Position numbers and translations under genes: made by a program. From Agelaius tricolor (lineage: Eukaryota > Chordata > Aves > Passeriformes > Icteridae), in the NCBI GenBank assembly GCA_023055355.1, contig JALJCS010000050.1, forward strand, positions 1,302,001 through 1,366,000: 64,000 bases of DNA, in the 5' to 3' direction. A model generated the notes under the pieces. The model was not told where the DNA came from. It saw only the letters and a program-made list of their open reading frames with translations, and searched no databases. This document shows, one piece after another, positions 31,890 through 43,293 of this stretch (its first letter is position 1; each line of letters opens with the position of its first letter).

Positions 31890-33260
31890 AGGTTTGGCAG
31901 CGTTCCCTTCTCTGTGACACCACAGCAGTGGCAGCTACAATGTTCCCCTCTCTGGGACACTACAGGTGTGGCAGTACCATGTCCCCTTCTCTGTGACACC
32001 ACAAGGGTGGCAGCCCCAAAATTCCACTCTTTATGACCCCACAGCAATGGCTGCTCCAACGTTCCCTTCTCTGTCACACCAGAGCAATAGCAGCACCAAC
32101 ATTCCCCTCTGTGTGATACCACAGTGGTGGCAATCCTGATCTTCCCCTCTGTGTGACACCACAGTGGTGGCAATCCTGACCTTCCCCTCTGTGTGTCACT
32201 GCAGCTATGGCAGCCCTAAGTCCCTTTTCTGTGACACCACAGCAGTGACAGCCCCAACGTTGCCCTCTCTGTGACACCACAGCTGTGACACCCTAATCTC
32301 CCTCTCTGTGACACCAGAGGTGGCAGCCCCAGCGTTCCCCTCTGTCTGACACCAACACAGTGGCAAACCAAAGATTCCCCTCTCTATGAGGAAACAGTGG
32401 TGGCAGCCCCAGCGTTCCAATCTCTGTGACACTGCAGCAGTGCAGCCCCAACGTTCCCCTCTCTGTGACACCACAGCAATGGCAGCCCCAGTGTCCCACT
32501 GTCTGTGACACCACAGCGTCACAACCTCAACTTTCCCTCCTTGTGACACTGCAGCTGTGGCAGCCCAGAAGTTCTCTCAGTGACACCATTGCTATGGCAG
32601 CCCCAGTGTCCCCCTCTCTGTGGCACCGCAGCAGTGGAAGCCCCAAAGTTCCCCTCTCTCTGTCACTCCAGGGGTGGCTGTCTAAAGTTCTACTCTCTAT
32701 GACAGCAGCACAGTGGCAGTTGCAACATTCCCCTCTCTGTGACACCTCAACATTTGCAGCCCCAGTGTTCCCCTGTCAGTGACACCACAGTGGTTGCAAC
32801 CGCAGTGTTCCCCTCTCTGTGACATGACAGTGGTGGCAAAACCAATGTTCCCTTGTCTATGACACCAAAGCGATTGCAACCCCTGTGTTCCCCTGTCTGT
32901 GACACCACAGAGGTGGCACCCCCAGTGTTCTCCTGTCTATGACAGCATTGCAGGGCCAGCCCCAACATTCCCCTCTCTGTGACCCCTCAGCCCTGGCAGC
33001 CGCTGTGACAGCACAGCTGTGGCAGTCCCATTGTCCTGGTCTCTGTGACGGCACAGCTGTGGCAGCCGCTGTGTTCCCCTCTCTGTGACACCACCGTCCT
33101 GGCATCCCCAGCGTTCCCCTCTCTGTGACAGCACAGCTGTGGCAGCCCCAGTGTTCATCTCTCTGTGACAGCACAGCTGTGGCAGTCCCGTTGTCCTGGT
33201 CTCTGTGACACCACAGTGGTTGCTGCCCGAACGTTCCCCTCTCTGTGACAGCACAGCCCT
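31890..33260. repeat. Minisatellite, about 40-42 bp units
   Basis: About 32 units of the form CTCTGTGACACCACAGC then GTGGCAGCCCCA then TGTTCCC. Because the typical unit is a multiple of three, several frames stay open on both strands; I regard these as artefacts. Confidence 0.92.
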
Positions 33261-33499
33261 GGCAGCAGCACTTGAACAGAAGCAGCAGCTGTGGAACAAC
33301 AGGGGAGCAGGGGAGGAGCAGAGACGGAACTCTGGAAGAGCAGGAGATGAGCAGTGCTGGAGCAGTGTTGGAGCGATGTTGGACAAGCAGAGGAACTGTG
33401 CAGGAGCATCCCCAGAGCAGCAGTGGAGCAGCTTTTGAGCAGCAGTGGAGTAACCATGGAAAAGGTGGAACAGTGGTGGCACAGGAACCACAGCCATGA

Positions 33500-33900
33500 A
33501 CAGTGGTGGCACATTGGTGGCACATTGGAGGCATTTTGGTGGCATGTTGGTGGCACGTTGGTGGCACATTGGTGGCATATTGGTGGCACGTTGGTGGCAT
33601 GTTGGTGGCACATTGGAGGCACGTTGGTGGGACCGTGGTAGCACATAGGTGGCACATTGGTGGCACGTTGGTGGCATGTTGGTGGCACGTTGGTGGAACG
33701 TTAGTGGCACATTGGTGGCACATTGGAGGCACTTTGGTAGCACGTTGCTGGCACATTGGTGGCACATTGGAGGCACGTTGGTGGCACAGTGGTAGCACAT
33801 AGGTGGCATATTGGTGGCATGTTGGTGGCACATTGCTGGCACGTTGGTGGCACATTGGAGGCACATTAGAGGCACGTTGGTGGCACATTGGTGGCACAGG
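33500..33900. repeat. 12-bp minisatellite
   Basis: More than 30 units of TTGGTGGCACAT or TTGGTGGCACGT with single-base variants (ATAT, ATGT, GGAGGC). The period of 12 keeps frames open on both strands, producing long Cys-His-Gln or Trp-His-Gly-rich translations. Confidence 0.95.
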
Positions 33901-35284
33901 CTCCACAGCTGTGGAGCAGCGCCGGAGATGCCGAAGCTGCGGGACACAGAGCGGCTCCGAGCGCTGTGTCCTGCAGGAGCCGGCCCCGCACACCAGAGCG
34001 ATCCCGTCAGGCTGACCCAGAGCAGGGGCAGCAGCAGGAATTGCTGCTGGGCTCTGGAAGGCGCGGATGGAGAACATTTAATGGTGGCCTGGGGGTTTGA
34101 TCCTGCTCATTGTGGTCGCTTCTGGCATGCCGGGACAGTTCCAGTCCATCTGAAGTCATGAACTCAGGAGATACTGAGGGCAACAGCAATCAAATTGCCT
34201 TCTTTACTGCAGGGAAACACAGCTTGGGAGAAGTTTCATGATTTCTGATTTAGGAACCAAACTGGGTCAGTTACTGGCCTGTGCTTTGTTCTAGTCCAAG
34301 AAGAAATTTCCAAAGTGCTGCGGTTTGGAGTTACAAACGAGCAACGTGCCTCATCACCTGGATATTGCACTTGGAGTACAGAGCTATTTGTGGTCGTTAT
34401 GATCAAGAAAACCACTGGAATTCTTTTCCCGATTTCACTCTTTATTCCTCTCTCTGGGATGAAGCCTCCAGGACTCCCTGCAGGTCTGCTTTCCAGAATC
34501 TGCTCCTCTGGAGTTGGGATTGGACAAATGAGCAGTGGGAAGAGGGAGGAAAATGGACTGTTCAAACTACAAACTCTGTTTTTGTAGCCTCTGGATTTCC
34601 AGTGTTTAGAAATTGTCATGTTTTCAACTATCTGCCCAAATCCCACATTTCTCACTTTTGCCCTGGCAGAAAACCTTCCTTGGCCCTATTTAGGAACTGA
34701 CCCTCAGAAACACCTCAGTGCAGATGCTTTTTGGTTGGTTTTGCTAACAGATGACAAGAAAATCAGTGCAAGGGGAGGCATGAGGGAGAGGGCAGAAACA
34801 ATTCCTTTCTTTTGTCTTCCTGGTAGAAAATCTCCTGCAGAGGTTGTGCTGCAGCAGGAGACTTGGTGGGCCAAGGGCTGAGGGAAGCGATTCAGCTGAG
34901 GCAGCTGAGACATCTCCTCCCTGGTTTGCAGCCCTGGGGCTGGCAGGGGACACAGCTGCCCCCCGTGCACCCCACAGCCCCTGGAATGGGGGATTCTTCC
35001 TGCCTCTGCCAGATGCTCCTTCTCCATCCCTGGCCTGGGTGCTCCTGCTCTGAGCTCCCTGCCGTGGTCATTGCTGGCGGTGGGGAGCAGGAGGGAGGAG
35101 TTCAGCGCCAACCTGGGAGGTGCCAGTGGGGCAGAGATGTGTGGAGGTGACAGTGACAGAGCGACAGGATGTGCAGATGGACACAGGGACAAGACAACAC
35201 CTCTGGGGGAAACCTCTTTGAGATTCAGAGACATTTCCTTTGGAACACACACACGGACACAGACACACAGACACAGAGTGTAGC
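33901..35284. other. Intergenic region
   Basis: No gene recognised. A duplicated-unit tail (ACACACGGACACAGACACACAG) lies at about 35248-35275. Confidence 0.45.
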
Positions 35285-35297
35285 TTTGCTGAAAGGG

Positions 35298-37107
35298 TTT
35301 ATTTCTCATTTGAGGAAAAAGGCCCAGGGCTCACAGGGGATCAGGTGATTTCTCCAGAGGTGATCATCTCCTCATGCCACTGGAGGGGGACAGGACATGA
35401 TTTTCACCAAGCGTTCCAGTGCTAAAAGACAGAGCCCAAAATGTGATGCCCTGTGTCCCCTGGACAGGAGAGGGGCCTCGTGCCCACCTCTCTTTCTAGA
35501 GGGTGAAAAGAATTGAGGTTCTGGATAAACCCAGGACAGGATTTGGCCCCTCAGATCCACAGCGTCCCCAAACCCCCTAAGCCCTGGGATGCTCCAAAAC
35601 TGGCCTGAGAACCTCCCTGCCCCCAGGGGGACTGTGGGGTTCCCAGAGCTCCCCAAGTGCAAGGAAAGACTTGGGGCTGCTCTATGCAGCCACCTTGGGA
35701 AACAGATCAGTGAAAGCTCCTTTCTGTCCCTCTGCTGGCCCCAAACTCTGCCCACCCAGAACACCCCAGGCTCCCCCATGAACCTCCCAGCACCACGTCG
35801 GGGTCAGGGGAGCACCAAGTGCTGCTCACCTATCCATGGAGAGCGGCAGCCAGGCGCTTCTGCCGCAGAACAGCCACCAGCTTTTCAGCCACAGGGGGCT
35901 GGGGACAAAGGCAGCGTTAGAGACACACTGGGGGCACTGGGCTGCACTGGGAGGCAGGGGAGAGCAGGGGCGCCCTGGGGAAGGGGCTGTGGGAGCAATG
36001 GGGTGCAGGAGCTGCTGTGCTGCTGCCCAGAAGCACTGGGCTCCTGGCCAAGAGGCACAGCTGGGGCAGGGGCTGTGTCCTGGCTCATCCAGGGGCTCCT
36101 GGGCTGACAGGGATGGGAATGCAGCAGGGCCCTGGGCAAAGGCTTCCCTGGGGAGCAGCCCTGGGGCAGGGCATTGTCTGGGCTGTCAGGAGGGGTGCAC
36201 TGGGCTCTGCTGGGACAGACTGGGATGGCCTGGGCTGTGCTGGCCAGGCAAGGGGAGGCTCTGACAGCGGCAGAACTCGTGGTACCCACCAGAGGCGTCT
36301 CCAGGACCGCGACATTGTCTAAATCCAACTGCAGAGAGACCAGGAGACCTCGCTGGTCACTGGGATGTCCCCGGTGCCAGCAAGGGATGGGGGCACACCA
36401 CTGCCCCCCAGTTCCCTGAGGGGATGCCCTCCCATGCCAGCAGCCCACTCACCTCCCGCAGATCATCTTGGGTTCCTTCCAGGAGTGCCTGGAAAGGAGA
36501 ACAAAGGCTGGGTCTGGACTGGACCTTGTGGGGCTGGGGGGGACACGGGTGCAGGGAGCAGGGCGCAGGCAGAGGGATGGGAATTCAGGGCCTCCAAGGA
36601 GATCTGTTTGAGGTGGGGGGAGACACAAAGACACTGATCTGGGGTCACTTGAGGGCCCAGGGGACAGGGCTGGGGGTGTGGAAGGAGCAGGGTGTGAGGT
36701 ACAGGGGAGGAAAAAGGAATTGAGGTGTAGGGACATGGGAGGGCAAGGGAGGGACTTGGCAGGGACAGAAGAACGAGGACAGGTGGGGACAAAACCAACG
36801 GGACTGGGAGATCATTGGAGTATGGGGAGCGAGTCAGGGAATTCTATAGGAGGACCCTGCTGCAGTGGCCAGGAAGAAAGGCAAAGGATTGAGGGGGGAC
36901 ATGGAAGGAAAGCCCTCAGGAATGGTCAGTGGGAGGGCGTTTGAGGACCCTGAATGGGACACAGAGGAGAGACCAAAAGAGTGGGAAGGGAGGCCAGAAA
37001 GGGCAGGATGTGGGGACAGCGTTTGGCTGGTGCCTCACCTTGGCCTGTGCCGGGGGGCACAGCAGGATGGAGAAGAGCAGGGCCACGCTGAGCACAGCCA
37101 CCTTCAT
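35298..37107 (-). CDS. Small secreted peptide precursor, family not recognised
   Basis: Four coding exons on the minus strand: 37039-37107 (23 codons), 36453-36488 (12), 36290-36328 (13) and 35830-35898 (22 plus TAG), all GT/AG and all phase 0, giving 70 residues. Exon 1 is a signal peptide (MKVAVLSVALLF, hydrophobic core, then CPPAQA-K). Exons 2-3 are acidic (GTQDDLRE, LDLDNVAVLE). Exon 4 is an amphipathic helix-like stretch with RQKR, a furin-type site (R-X-K-R), close to the C-terminus. A GT donor directly follows the stop, so the 3' UTR seems to be on another exon; minus-strand AATAAA lies at 35298-35303. A TATA-like GGATAAAGG lies about 55 bases before the ATG (37159-37167). A degraded duplicate lies at 28448-28736. 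It could be a host-defence peptide, hormone or apolipoprotein-like precursor; I do not recognise it. Confidence 0.7.
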
Positions 37108-37158
37108 CTTCCTCTTGCTCTGGGCAGCGCTGCCTGAGGCTGCAGCAGGTGAGGAGCA

Positions 37159-37167
37159 CCTTTATCC
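37159..37167 (-). promoter_or_regulatory. TATA-like box of secreted-peptide gene
   Basis: Minus-strand GGATAAAGG about 52-60 bases upstream of the ATG would give a 5' UTR of roughly 25 bases. Inferred from position only. Confidence 0.45.
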
Positions 37168-37911
37168 CTGCCGGGACTCCTCCCTGCACCCTCCCTGCCA
37201 GCCCCCAGGCCAAAGCCCGGCTTGGCACAGCCCCCAGCCCCCAGGCCACAAGCCCAGCCCTGGCACAGAGTCCACCCCACCCCACCTGTGGCACGGATCC
37301 AGCCCCCTTGCCCGGCATCCCTCCAGCTTCCTGCACGGGGCAGCTGCCCCTGGAAGGGCCCAGGCACCTGGGGGGCCAAGGGGGGCAGGCAGGGAGCCAA
37401 AGGCACCTGGGGACCCTGTGGGCACAGCCCCCAGTCCAACACAATCCATCCTCCAACAGCCCCCAGTGCCAGATCCCCCATCTCCTGCTGCCCCTGCCCT
37501 CCCAGAGCTTTCCCTGGGGGACACCCCAGAGCTGAGCCCGGCCCCAAACCCAACATGTGGGAGAACAAGGGGAACAAGGGACATGGGATCAGGTGGCTGA
37601 TTGGCATCTCAGCCACTGCAGACACTGGGGAGCACTGGGCAATGCTGAGCACCTGCAGACAAGGCTGAGGCCTGGGGAATGCCTCAGGAGTGACAATTCC
37701 CACATCCACACAACCCGATAGCCCTTTCCCTGCAGATGTCAAACCCCACCAAGCTCCATGCCAACAGCACTGTCCCGAGGGGAATATGCCCTGCCCTGCC
37801 CCTCATCCTGTCACACCTGCAGCCACCGAGCCCTCCCAGAGCACCTGGGTCATGGCCCTGGCTCTGGGCCCAGGCCAGCACTGGCCCTGAGCAGGATGTG
37901 CCCATCCCAGG

Positions 37912-38420
37912 CACATGGGGAAGTGGGCACCTGTCCCCAGGCAGCCACTCGGAGCTAATTGGGGTAACAGAGGTGCCCTGAGAGGAGGAGGAGGGGTGTT
38001 GGTGCCCTGCCAGCCTCTCTGACAAGCCCTGTTTACCCAGGCCCTGAGGCACCAGGAGCACATTCAGACATCTTGGGCTTCCAGGAAGGAAAATCCACAG
38101 TGAAGTGGTTCCTGAGAGCTGTCCATGGCTGGGATTCCTGTTTGACATTCCAGGGCATTAGTGAAGGGTTCTGCACATCTCTTTCCCCAGGGACAATGTG
38201 CATCCATCAGAGAAGCGTTATGGCCCAGCTGGGAAAACATTTCAGGCCACTGCCTTGATTGTTTGCTCTGGAACTCACCCAAGGAGGCGCAGGGCCCAAG
38301 GGGGAAGATTTTCCTCAGGGGTTTTGCTGCTTTGTGCCCTTGGACGAGAGACCAGAGTGTCCTCGTGGGGGATTCTTGACCAGATGGACAAGAGCTGTGA
38401 TGTCATTGGTTTTCTTAGGT
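37912..38420. repeat. Duplicated flank (partner 28918-29420)
   Basis: Upstream flank of the intact peptide gene, almost identical to the segment next to its truncated copy. A GGAGGAGGAGG stretch and CAGGGCATTAGTGAAGGGTT are shared. Confidence 0.9.
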
Positions 38421-38944
38421 CACCTTGGAGAGAAATTGAGGAAGTGCCTGCAGGACCCTAAACAGTGAATGAATGGATGAAGGAGATTCTCACTGTCCTG
38501 ACCCACTATCCAGCAAAACCACAGCCAAGGGAAGAGGCCTGGTGGAATCAGGGGGGGAGGGAGACCTTGTTGAGCCTGGTGCACACTGGGCACTGTGGGG
38601 TGATCCCCTGCTGGTGTCCCAGCTGTCAGTGCAATACCACTGCTCTGGTAAGACTGGGTCCTTAAGAAACAAAAGAAGTGTTCAAGCTCAGGGGAGGAGG
38701 GGATCTGGTCGCACTTCTCTTCTCTGGCAGTTTCTGTCCCAGGGGGGACATTACATGAGAATTGGGATGCGGTAAAGGACAGGGCTGAGGGCAGCTGCTC
38801 CCTCTCTCTCTGGGCTTCGCAGGAGGACGCTGGGAGCTGCTGCCTGGGAAAAGGAATTGGTTGCTGCGGGTGGCCAGAGCAGCTTCCCCAGGCAGGCGCT
38901 GTCAGGCGCCTGCAGCACCGAAAGCGTCTCCACTTGGGGCTGCC
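38421..38944. other. Intergenic, nothing recognised
   Basis: No feature supported; frames are short. Confidence 0.4.
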
Positions 38945-39495
38945 TTGACAACTGCCCCAGCCCAGCAGACGTCTGAGCCCGGATGGTGCAATCAAAGCCT
39001 CACCAGAGGGACGAGAGGACTCCTCGCAGAGCAGATCCAGCCGGGTTTAGTAAGGGAAAATCCAAGGGCCCAGCTGCAGTGAGGGGGAAGAGGGAAACAG
39101 GAGCAAGCAGGAACACAACCTCTGCTGAAGGGAACCAGAGGCAAAGAGCCAGGAGCAGGGCTGGGGCCAGGGTATATAACTGGAGGAAGGCAGGAGGGCT
39201 CAGGGTACAAATTATCCAATGGGGAAGGGAGTCAGGGCTGGAGTTAAGGTGGGGTGACACGGGACGCACCAATGGGGGAGCAGAGTGGGAGGGGTCTCTC
39301 AGAGAAAGCCAATGGAGGAACGGGGAGTACAGAACTTTCTGGAACTGGGGGATGAGCAGCAGTCGATTGACAACAGCACATTCACATTGACAAGCAAAGA
39401 ACCATGGGGAATTGCACCAGTCTCTCACCTTAACTTAAACAGTGGTGTCCTCCAATGGCATTCCAGGTTTGTCCTCTCCATGGCTGTGTCCTGCA
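38945..39495 (-). mobile_element. 3' LTR of second class II ERV (approximate left end)
   Basis: The minus strand shows a polypurine tract (complement of 39496-39510) followed by TGCAGGACACAG, so the right end at 39495 is firm. A minus-strand TATATA box lies at about 39172-39178 and an ACTAAA poly(A)-like site near 39047. The left end is placed at the TG of TGACAACTGCC and is uncertain. Confidence 0.6.
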
Positions 39496-40651
39496 TCTCC
39501 CCCTTTTTTATTTATTAAATAAACATTTCTCAGTGTTTTGTCAATTCTTTTCTTAAAACACATCAGTGCTGCTGAAATGATAACAACTATGAGAAGGACC
39601 CCCAATAAACTTGTAAGAATGGGGGCCACCCACACAGGAAGGCCCCACTGCATGAGAATTTTGTCCATCATGTCCACAACTTTATTTTCAGTAAGAAGAG
39701 TCTTCATTTACTCTGGCATTTGTTTGATGGTGGCCTGGATCGATGTGCTTTTCCATGACAGGTTAAAACAACAAAGTCCTTTGAAATCTTCACAACCATG
39801 GCCATAGGAGAGCAGCAGGAAGTCAATGGCCGCTCTGTTCTGAAGGGTGGCATGTCTGGTGGTTTCCTCGTCCGCTAGAAGGTCTGATAAGGCAGCGGAT
39901 GTAGCCTTGGTCTGCTTACTAAGCCAGCACTCCAGGTGAGAAAGCTCACCAAGGGCCTTCGCAGCTGCAACCCATGGTAGAAAGATGGAAACAGCGACCC
40001 TCTTCATCTTGCCCCAATTATAAATTTGGCCATCACAATTTTGATTGAATTGGGAGTACGATCTTTTCTGGGGCACCAATTGAGTTTCTTGTTTCCAATT
40101 TTTAATTTGGGTAGTGTTTGGGGTGAGGGTAGTAAGCTGACCAAGACTGCAGGGGCCCCCTTTGATCTTCGATGGGATCCCTGCCCACACCCTGTCACCA
40201 CAGATGAGAAACACTCCCTTGGGAAGCACTCTGGGAAACGGAGAGGACTTAGATAATGTTTTGGCAGTATAATTGCACCAGTCAACATCATTGTATCTCT
40301 TATCATTTGGTGATTTATCTTTTCTCACTATCATCTGTGGTTCAGATTTCTCATGCCAATTTTGTTGGGGTGGCTCCTAGAAAAAGTTGACACAAGAAGT
40401 CGCTTTGAGGAGCCCGGTAGGTCTAGTTCTTGGAGCTCCTGTGGTGCATGGGGTAAGATCTTCATCCACTCGTCCCAGGTGTCTACCAGGGTGGGCTTCT
40501 TACCTGCACAGGGATATTCATTTGGTGACAGGGGGATTCCCACCAGACATGTAGACAGCGGGTCTTTTGCACCTCCCATGGCCATGCAAAAGTTATCCTG
40601 CTTGAGAGATTTCCCCAGTGTGACCCATAGGTTTTCCGTTGGTTGTGGCAC
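39496..40651 (-). pseudogene. env: Env of second class II ERV
   Basis: Surface-subunit piece (40331-40651, CLVGIPLSPNEYPC), then a frame 39708-40334 holding the end of SU and the TM ectodomain: LQNRAAIDFLLL and CX6CC (C-EDFKGL-CC). A stop precedes the frame 39435-39707 that holds the membrane anchor (LLGVLLIVVIISAALMCF). Related to the env at 8845-9955 and the TM at 48115. The stop between ectodomain and anchor disables it. Confidence 0.85.
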
Positions 40652-40810
40652 GACCTATCCAACCGCTGTTTGGATGCACAGGAGCACAGTGACGGTGGCA
40701 GCAGCTGTTAAGGTATTTCGGGGTGTCCTGGGAGTGGCCATCTGGTCCTCCAGTGAGTCAGGTATCGACTGTTCAAGCACTGATAGAAACATGAATGGTC
40801 AAGTTAGTTG

Positions 40811-42403
40811 TCACTGTAATTTTCTTCGTTTTGTCCCTATGGAAGGGAGGGCGAGGGATTGGCAATTGGGGCAGGTGGAGACAATTGCCTTGGCTTGGTC
40901 TCTGGAAATCTTAAATTGACCTACTAAAGCTGGAGCATTCTGAGGGAAGAATGCATGGCTTAGACGAGCCTGTTGAAAGACATGTGGTGCAGCGGGGGAA
41001 ATGTGGGTGGCACTTGCTGCCATTGCTAACAAGTCTGCTCTCCGGTTGCCCTCAGTGATGTATCTTGGCAGCTCTGTGTGCGACGGGACGTGCAGGATGT
41101 GATAAGGTTGCTCTCTGTGGGAGATGAACCAAATTAATTCAGAGAGCAAGCTGTAGAATTTTTTATTTTGGACTTCCTTGATCAGGGCATGCTCTGCCCG
41201 CTCTGCTATCCCAGTGACATATGCAGAATCTGTGACTGAATTGAAGGGTGGTTGGAATGTTCGAAACGCCCTCACAGCTGCAGCAAATTCTGCAGTCTGG
41301 GGGGAACCTTCAACAACCTGGATATCAGACTCCCACTTCTGAGTGTCTGGGTCCCTCCAGGTGAACACTGACTGGTGAGATTTGCCTGAACCGTCAGTGA
41401 ACTCCGTGATAGAGTTTTTGAATGGGGTTTTACTTTTATCTGATTTTGGGGCCAAATGCAGTGAATCTTTAAAAAGTCTGTGTTTAGGATAATGAATTGA
41501 AGTTTTTCCGGGATAGCTGTCGAATGAAATTTGCAGATGATCATTTGTTTGTAATAGAGAATCCAGTTGTTCCAAAGTATAAGGGAGGTAAATGCACGCC
41601 GGATCACAAGCTGCGAGGGTCCGGAGGCGATGTCGGCCTTTAATAATAAGTTTGGCTACAAGTTCTGGTGGGGTGGTAACTGTTTGATGTGGTTGGTGCA
41701 GCAGAAAAAGCCACTCGATGATGATGATGAGTGGGGTTTTTGAAGTATCATCCCACTGAAAGAGCAGCGAATGGAAGTTTGGGCACTTACCAGAAATACC
41801 GAGGCTGAGGGGAAGGGACCGGTCTGTCCGATGTGCCTGGCGGTGTTTGATGGCGCTGGCGACTCTCTCCAAAGCCTCCCAGGCTTCTGGCGTTAGCGAG
41901 CGTGGGGAAGCCAGGTCGCCGTCTCCTCGTAGAAGGTCGAAGAGCGGTGCCAGTTCTTCTGTGGTGAGGCCCAGGAGAGGTCGGATCCACGTGATGACGC
42001 CGCACAGCTGTTGCGTGTCTCTTAATGTCTGGGGGTGCTCGTTGATGGACAGAGTTTGAGGCACGATGGTCCTTCCTGTGATTAAAAACCCGAGGTACTT
42101 CCATGGGCTCCATAGCTGGATTTTTTCCTGAGCTTTCTGAAACCCTGCGCTTTCGACAGCTGCGACAGTCTTGGAAAGTGCTGTGTCTGAGTATGACTTG
42201 GTGGAAGCACAGATTGGTACATTGTCCGTGTAATGTAGGTGTGAGACTCTGTCCAAAGTTTCTCTCATCTGCCTCACAATCGTCATTGGGGACCACTGAA
42301 GAAAAGCCCCTTGTCTGAAGTTTCTGGCCCTGTTGGAGAAAGTTACATGCCAAGGGCTCCAAGACCTGAGCACAGCTCCTGGCATTGCTAAGCTATTGTT
42401 CAC
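40811..42403 (-). pseudogene. pol: RT-RNase H of second class II ERV, integrase deleted
   Basis: A 530-codon frame starts inside the RT palm; fingers and everything upstream are missing. The catalytic YMDD box is altered to YTDN (LHYTDNVPIC). The thumb and connection follow (WSPWKYLGFLITG), then RNase H (FTDGSGKSH, QTAEFAAAVRAF, VTDSAYVTG, GNRRADLLA) and the integrase zinc-binding start (SHAFFPQNAPAL, CPNCQ). It then stops, and env begins about 160 bases later, so the integrase core and C-terminus are deleted. The frame stays open despite RT inactivation. Confidence 0.88.
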
Positions 42404-42673
42404 AGGTGTGTTTGCTGTATGCTACACTGAACCCAATGAAAGGAAGAAAGGGGCCCCTTGCCTTTTTGTAACAATAGCCTTGGAAGTTGTCCCACCTCTC
42501 GGCCTGGCTGGACTTCTCCTGAGTTTTGGGTGGTCCCCCACAGAAGACCCCTCACTTGTCTTACAACGGCCGTGACAGACAGACTGAGATGTACAAGGCC
42601 TCTCCATCAAAGACCGAGACATGAAATCCCTATGTGAAAAGGCCCCCCCACACTCTTTCCAAGGACTGGGACT
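42404..42673. other. Short unexplained segment between two ERVs
   Basis: 270 bases that match neither the ERV on its left nor the CR1 flanking the other end of the ERV on its right. Nothing recognised. Confidence 0.4.
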
Positions 42674-43086
42674 TGTAGAGAGCTTTTTGGATAATTGGTT
42701 AGCTGAGAAAGGACATTCCGATGTGATACCGATGGATAAGGGTAAGAGAAACAAGCTGGGAACTGAGCAACCGGTGCCTAATTACTGACGAAGGTCACAG
42801 TGACCTTCTCTAAAACGGGAAGACGGGGGAGAAAATTGCTTGCCAGAAAATGTAGCTATCCCAAGGTAGAGAAATTAGAAGAATGTACACATAGAAGCAA
42901 AATAATTGTTAAGAGATAGAAGTAGGTGTGTTTGATCTAAGTGTGCTTTAACCAATAATGAGCTCGGCTTTTGCAATATGTATAAGCTTCATTAACACTA
43001 ATATAAATATGTGTGGAGTTTCAATAAACTTCGGGATTTGCTATTCATCGCATATGGTGTGTCGCATCTCTCCCGCCGCTACGACA
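42674..43086 (+). mobile_element. 5' LTR of class II (beta-like) ERV
   Basis: 413 bp, TGTAGAGAGC to GCTACGACA. TATAAATATG near 42998 and CAATAAAC near 43023 give U3/R/U5 order. Compared by eye with the 3' LTR (48469-48881) it differs at roughly nine positions, about 2%, indicating a fairly recent insertion. Confidence 0.95.
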
Positions 43087-43088
43087 AA

Positions 43089-43106
43089 TGGTGACCCCGG
43101 ACGCGT
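43089..43106 (+). promoter_or_regulatory. Primer-binding site, tRNA-Trp-like
   Basis: Two bases after the LTR the sequence is TGGTGACCCCGGACGCGT. Its first 11-12 bases match the tRNA-Trp primer site of avian leukosis-type viruses, which then diverges. Confidence 0.75.
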
Positions 43107-43293
43107 TCCTTCGGCACTAGCCACGGTCGGAGGCGTAAAAGTCAAGTGCAGGTCCTTTCGCGGCTGGGGACGGCAAAAAACACCGCTGAAAAAAGAAGGT
43201 GTCAAGTGCCCCGGGTGAGCTCAGAGGAGTGCCCGGCTGCTACGTGCTGCCGGACCTGAATAGAGCCGCAAGAAGCGCGCTATCGTCGTTAAA

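Noticed and set aside
32857..34077. 406-codon minus-strand frame rich in Cys, His and Gln
   Set aside because: Lies wholly in 42-bp and 12-bp minisatellites, whose periods keep frames open; no start context or splice evidence.
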